NCBI GenBank assembly: GCA_004293295.1
Contig: RDYC01000258.1
Span: forward strand, 1 to 9,214
Length of the DNA stretch: 9,214 nt
Origin: Bacteroidota bacterium
Lineage (GTDB): Bacteria; Bacteroidota; Bacteroidia; UKL13-3
Reading direction: 5' to 3'
Below are positions 6,551 through 9,214 of this stretch, in pieces; the first letter of the stretch is position 1; every line of letters starts with the position of its first letter. The position numbers and the translations under genes are program-made. Under the pieces are notes generated by a model. The model did no database searches and was not told the origin of the DNA. It saw only the letters and a list, made by a program, of their open reading frames with translations.

Positions 6551-7015
6551 CTATGGAATAAGCCCCAATTGTTTGGCGGCATCAATGGCTTGTATTCTTT
6601 TGTTTACAGACAATTTCTCAAATAATTTAGACGAGTGTGTTTTTACAGTGTTTAAAGATACGAACAGGGCATCTGCAATCTCTTGGTTACTCAGCCCCTT
6701 GGCCATTAACTGAAGCACCTCCAATTCCCTTTTACTGATTCCGGATGCAACAAGGTTCGCTTGGTTCATCTTAAATTCATCAACATTTCGGAAAATTTCC
6801 TTTTCAATAACTACGGTTTTGGTTTCCACTTTAGGTTTGGCCAATTTTAATGCAAGCCAAATACCGAGCCCGGTAAATAATAAGGCAATCAATGTTGCGT
6901 AAATCTCAAATGAATAATCTACCACAATAAAATGCCACTCCAACTTTTTAAGCAGAAATAGCAACCCAGCAAGAGTTAAGCCATATAAGATTACGTGTTT
7001 ATCCGGCAATTTCAT
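6551..7015 (-). CDS. Membrane-tethered LuxR-type transcriptional regulator
   Basis: A 154-residue protein with two N-terminal membrane segments (about residues 7-22 and 39-59), a short basic and then charged linker (57-75), and a C-terminal LuxR/GerE helix-turn-helix (about 94-152: ISKRELEVLQLMAKGLSNQE, then IADALFVSLNTVKTHSSKLF). The DNA-binding motif is complete, with the Glu97, Gly107, Thr123-Val124 and His127 positions typical of the family. There is no receiver or autoinducer-binding domain, so regulation must come through the membrane part, proteolytic release or abundance. The ATG follows the stop of the radical SAM gene by one base (TGATATG), implying translational coupling. Targets are unknown; the downstream DUF4199 gene or autoregulation are candidates. 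Domain assignment is firm. Confidence 0.9.
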   Translation of the reverse strand: MKLPDKHVILYGLTLAGLLFLLKKLEWHFIVVDYSFEIYATLIALLFTGLGIWLALKLAKPKVETKTVVIEKEIFRNVDEFKMNQANLVASGISKRELEVLQLMAKGLSNQEIADALFVSLNTVKTHSSKLFEKLSVNKRIQAIDAAKQLGLIP

Positions 7016-7016
7016 A

Positions 7017-8039
7017 TCAACTCCATACTTTAGTACCCTCTGAGCAATTGGTACAAATATCTATTTCTTTACGACTTTTTAAAACTGCTTGCCTAAAGGT
7101 GTTGTATTGATTGCTTCTCCAAATTTTCATAAATGACTCTTTACCAACATCCCCAAAGCGATGCGTGGCATCTTTATCAAAACAACAAGGAACTACTAAA
7201 CCATCCCACGTAATTACACTTCCACGCCACATGCGCCAACATTGGTTCAACAATTCATTTTTAATTTGATATTTTCCGTCAGTTGTTTTGGTGTATCGCC
7301 TCAAATCTTCCTGCTCAGGGATAAATGCATCACTGGTTTGGTAATCGTAAATTTGAGCTGTTTTAATACCCAACTCATTTACCCCAATTTCTTTAGCTAA
7401 TTTTTTTATTTCCGGAATTTGATGTGCATTGTGCTTAAATGCAATGAACTGCCAAATAATATGGGGCGTTTTTTTATTGAGTTCTTTTTTCCAATACAAA
7501 AGCTTTTGTGTACCATCAATCACTTTATTAAAGTCTCCCCCAACCCGATACTTGCTGTAAGTTTCCTGCGAAGTACCATCAATTGATATGATAAGCCTAT
7601 CCAAACCACTTTCCACAGTAGCCTTGGCCATTTCATCTGTAAAATAGTGGGCGTTGCTGCTGGTTACTGTATAAATGTTTTTTTGTGCCGCGTACTTAAC
7701 AAACTCAAGAAATTGCTTGTTTAAAAAGGGCTCTCCTTGAAAGTACAAAATCAACCATAACAAATCCTCATGAACCTCATCAATAATTTTGGTATACAAG
7801 TTCATGTCCAACATGCCGGTATTGCGAGTAAATTCTCTCAAGCCACTTGGACATTGTGGACAGCGTAAATTGCAACTAGTGGTTGGCTCAATTTCCATAT
7901 AAATAGGGTTACCCGCTACAAATGGTCTTTTAACTAACTTGGAATAATAGTAACTGGCCAATAGCTTAAGTGAATTCCAAACCCTGCGGTTGTTTAACTT
8001 GGAAGCAAAATTTAACCCATCAATAATGTTTCTGTTCAT
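7017..8039 (-). CDS. Radical SAM/SPASM domain protein
   Basis: A 340-residue radical S-adenosylmethionine enzyme of unknown substrate. The SAM-cluster motif CNLRCPQC gives Cys56, Cys60 and Cys63, followed by a Gly-Glu-Pro segment (YFQGEPFLN) and a conserved SIDG turn, both typical of the barrel. The C-terminal SPASM-like region has Cys267 (NQCWRMWRG), the WDGLVVPCCFD signature with Cys285-Cys286, and Cys329/Cys332 in ICTNC. That is five cysteines, fewer than the seven in classical SPASM proteins, so probably one auxiliary iron-sulfur cluster. I prefer ATG 8039: a -7-like box TATACTTG sits just upstream, and the alternative GTG at 8090 adds 17 hydrophobic residues and spans that box. SPASM enzymes often modify peptides, but no convincing precursor peptide gene lies beside it. 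It is first in an apparent operon with the LuxR-type and DUF4199 genes. Confidence 0.9.
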   Translation of the reverse strand: MNRNIIDGLNFASKLNNRRVWNSLKLLASYYYSKLVKRPFVAGNPIYMEIEPTTSCNLRCPQCPSGLREFTRNTGMLDMNLYTKIIDEVHEDLLWLILYFQGEPFLNKQFLEFVKYAAQKNIYTVTSSNAHYFTDEMAKATVESGLDRLIISIDGTSQETYSKYRVGGDFNKVIDGTQKLLYWKKELNKKTPHIIWQFIAFKHNAHQIPEIKKLAKEIGVNELGIKTAQIYDYQTSDAFIPEQEDLRRYTKTTDGKYQIKNELLNQCWRMWRGSVITWDGLVVPCCFDKDATHRFGDVGKESFMKIWRSNQYNTFRQAVLKSRKEIDICTNCSEGTKVWS

Positions 8040-8047
8040 GAACGTAG

Positions 8048-8055
8048 CAAGTATA
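8048..8055 (-). promoter_or_regulatory. Putative -7 promoter box, TATACTTG, reverse strand
   Basis: Read leftward, TATACTTG lies eight bases before the ATG at 8039 and is identical to the octamer before the exporter gene. It matches TAnnTTTG at seven of eight positions. The mRNA leader would be absent or a few bases long. It supports the ATG 8039 start over the GTG at 8090. Confidence 0.45.
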
Positions 8056-8130
8056 AACAAATAATAAATTACTTTTTGTATGGGATGCACTTACCTGCAT
8101 AACTTTAAAAAACAACCTCCCAATTTGTTT

Positions 8131-8190
8131 AAGTTAGTAATAAAAATGCCACCAAAAACCAACAACTGGCATGATTTTTATTGCTAACTT
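8131..8190. repeat. Long imperfect inverted repeat in the divergent intergenic region
   Basis: The left arm is 8131-8151 (AAGTTAGTAATAAAAAT then GCCA). The right arm is 8167-8190, whose reverse complement begins AAGTTAGCAATAAAAAT, then has three extra bases (CAT), then GCCA. In + strand RNA the single mismatch is a G-U wobble, so a stem of about 21 bp with one 3-base bulge and a 15-base loop is possible. It sits between the divergent radical SAM and SPFH genes, about 70 bases before the SPFH start. No T-run or gene end is nearby, so it is not an ordinary terminator. It could be an operator shared by both genes, a structured leader for the SPFH mRNA, or a remnant of a small palindromic repeat element. 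Confidence 0.55.
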
Positions 8191-8258
8191 CTTAACTATT
8201 AAAACAATCTCCAATGTCTTAATGTTTATTTAATGTTCATCATTTTATTCAAGTTATT

Positions 8259-9131
8259 ATGAAAAAACTATCCTACATCTTTTTAGGCATCAGTGCCCTT
8301 TTCGTTTCTTGTAAAGTTATTGTGCAAGATGAAGTCGGTATCAAACGAACTCTAGGTAAGCTTGACGATAAGATACTTCAACCCGGGCCAAGAGGTTTCA
8401 ATCCGTTTGTATCTAAAATTATCACCATTCCAATTAGCACCGTAAATCTAGAAATGAATTTGGGGTTACCTAGCAAGGAAGGATTAACAGTGAACAGTGA
8501 GATTTCCATTCTATACAAGTTAAAGCCAAACGAGTTGGCCAATATCCTAAAAAACACCGGTTTACAGTTTGAAGAAACCATGATTAAGCCCGTATTCAGA
8601 AGTGCGGCTGCCGATATTTGTGCAAACTTCTATGCGAAGGATATGCATAGCAACAAAAGAAGTGAAATTGAAAAAGACATCAAAGCAAGAATGATGGAAG
8701 TGTTGGAGAGTCGTGGGTTTATTATAGAACAGGTTTTGCTAAAAAGCATTATGCTACCTCCGGGCTTGAGCAAAAGCATAGAAGAAAAATTACAAGCCGA
8801 ACAAGAAGCACAACGTATGGAATTTGTAAAAGATAAAGAACGACTTGAAGCAGAGCGTAAACTTATTCAGGCAGAAGGTGATAAAAACAGCCGTATTATT
8901 GCAGCTGAGGCACTTAAAAGAACACTTGAAATAGAGGCGTTAGGCAGGGCCAACGCCATTAAAACAGAAGCAGAAGCACAAATGACAGCCAATGAGTTAA
9001 TGAACAAAAGTTTAACGCCAATGGTACTAAAAAGCAGACAAATAGAAGCCTTTCAAAACTTGAGCAAAAGCAATAACAGCAAAATAATTATTACAGATGG
9101 CAAAACGCCATTAATCGGTTTGGATCATTAA
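8259..9131 (+). CDS. SPFH/prohibitin-like lipoprotein
   Basis: A 290-residue protein of the SPFH (stomatin/prohibitin/flotillin/HflK-C) superfamily; such proteins form large oligomers on membranes and often modulate proteases or lipid domains. The N-terminus MKKLSYIFLGISALFVSC looks like a lipoprotein signal with Cys18, although Phe rather than Leu at -3 makes the lipobox weak. If it is not cleaved, the segment would be a membrane anchor. The SPFH domain (about residues 22-185) opens with the prohibitin-like VQDEVGIKRTLGKLDDKILQ and contains TVNLEMNLGLPSKEGLTVNS, a strand region typical of the family. A long charged Ala/Glu-rich helix (about 186-255) is the expected coiled coil. The length matches prohibitins. 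It stands alone between a divergent operon and a terminator. No protease gene is adjacent. Confidence 0.9.
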   Translation: MKKLSYIFLGISALFVSCKVIVQDEVGIKRTLGKLDDKILQPGPRGFNPFVSKIITIPISTVNLEMNLGLPSKEGLTVNSEISILYKLKPNELANILKNTGLQFEETMIKPVFRSAAADICANFYAKDMHSNKRSEIEKDIKARMMEVLESRGFIIEQVLLKSIMLPPGLSKSIEEKLQAEQEAQRMEFVKDKERLEAERKLIQAEGDKNSRIIAAEALKRTLEIEALGRANAIKTEAEAQMTANELMNKSLTPMVLKSRQIEAFQNLSKSNNSKIIITDGKTPLIGLDH

Positions 9132-9138
9132 AGCAACC

Positions 9139-9173
9139 CTAGGCCACGCGTTTCTAAGAAACACGTGGCCTAG
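9139..9173. terminator. Terminator hairpin between convergent genes
   Basis: CTAGGCCACG (9139-9148) pairs with CGTGGCCTAG (9164-9173). Inside, GTTTC (9150-9154) pairs with GAAAC (9158-9162) after a single C/A mismatch, leaving a 3-base loop. It starts 8 bases after the SPFH stop and ends 7 bases before the stop codon of the leftward gene at the window edge, so it probably serves both. Confidence 0.85.
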
Positions 9174-9180
9174 AATTAGG

Positions 9181-9214
9181 TTATCCAAACAAATAATTTA
9201 ACATTTCATCCAAT
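9181..9214 (-). CDS. 3' end of an unidentified leftward gene
   Basis: Reading leftward from the window edge, an open frame ends Leu-Asp-Glu-Met-Leu-Asn-Tyr-Leu-Phe-Gly-stop, the TAA being at 9183-9181. Only ten codons are visible, too few to name the protein. Support that it is real is indirect: the residue make-up is protein-like and the stop lies just beyond a strong hairpin shared with the convergent SPFH gene. Confidence 0.4.
   Translation of the reverse strand, partial: LDEMLNYLFG

Noticed and set aside
8040..8090. GTG 8090 as start of the radical SAM protein, adding a hydrophobic 17-residue extension
   Set aside because: The extension spans a -7-like box just before ATG 8039. Homologs, as far as I recall, begin near the shorter start.
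8146..8187. A 13-codon frame (Met-Pro-Pro-Lys start) as a possible radical SAM precursor peptide
   Set aside because: It lies inside the inverted repeat, has no leader-like sequence or ribosome-binding context, and is short enough to be chance.

Overview
The window looks like AT-rich chromosomal DNA from a member of the Bacteroidota. The evidence is an Obg GTPase that ends straight after its G domain, a DUF4199-type membrane protein, a prohibitin-like protein with a lipobox, a surface-lipoprotein-like Cys-Lys-Asp-Glu-Glu N-terminus, the near absence of Shine-Dalgarno sequences, and several start regions preceded by matches to the Bacteroidetes -7 box (TAnnTTTG). I see no rRNA, tRNA, CRISPR array, insertion sequence or phage gene. 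No stretch over 300 bases lacks a gene; the longest, about 220 bases at 8040-8258, holds a promoter and a long imperfect inverted repeat.

Layout. From the left edge, on the + strand: the 3' part of obgE (2-895); an operon-like pair of a YheT-type alpha/beta hydrolase (1006-1950) and an ArsC/YffB/Spx-like protein (1963-2310); a LysE-family exporter with its own promoter (2401-3042); a two-component pair, histidine kinase (3169-4515) and OmpR-type regulator (4520-5227); and a small lipoprotein (5338-5877). A perfect 19-bp hairpin at 5875-5918 ends the rightward block and also a leftward block. The leftward block, read from 8039 down to 5916, holds a radical SAM/SPASM enzyme, a LuxR-type helix-turn-helix protein tethered by two membrane segments and starting one base after the enzyme's stop, and a DUF4199-like membrane protein. 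Divergent from it is a rightward SPFH/prohibitin-like lipoprotein (8259-9131). It converges, across a second two-way hairpin, on the last 10 codons of an unidentified leftward gene at the right edge.

How the genes may work together. The kinase and regulator form one signalling unit and may control the adjacent lipoprotein (inference). The radical SAM, LuxR and DUF4199 genes look like one transcription unit; the tethered regulator could link an envelope signal to transcription. The other genes are ordinary housekeeping or accessory functions.

Most notable non-coding signals: three interlocked inverted repeats on a roughly 9-base grid just upstream of the DUF4199 gene; -7 boxes that nearly abut start codons and predict leaderless mRNAs; a hairpin covering the kinase start codon; and the shared terminator in which the stop codons of two convergent genes pair with each other. 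I see no clear new defence or mobile system. Without searches, novelty of any element is unproven.
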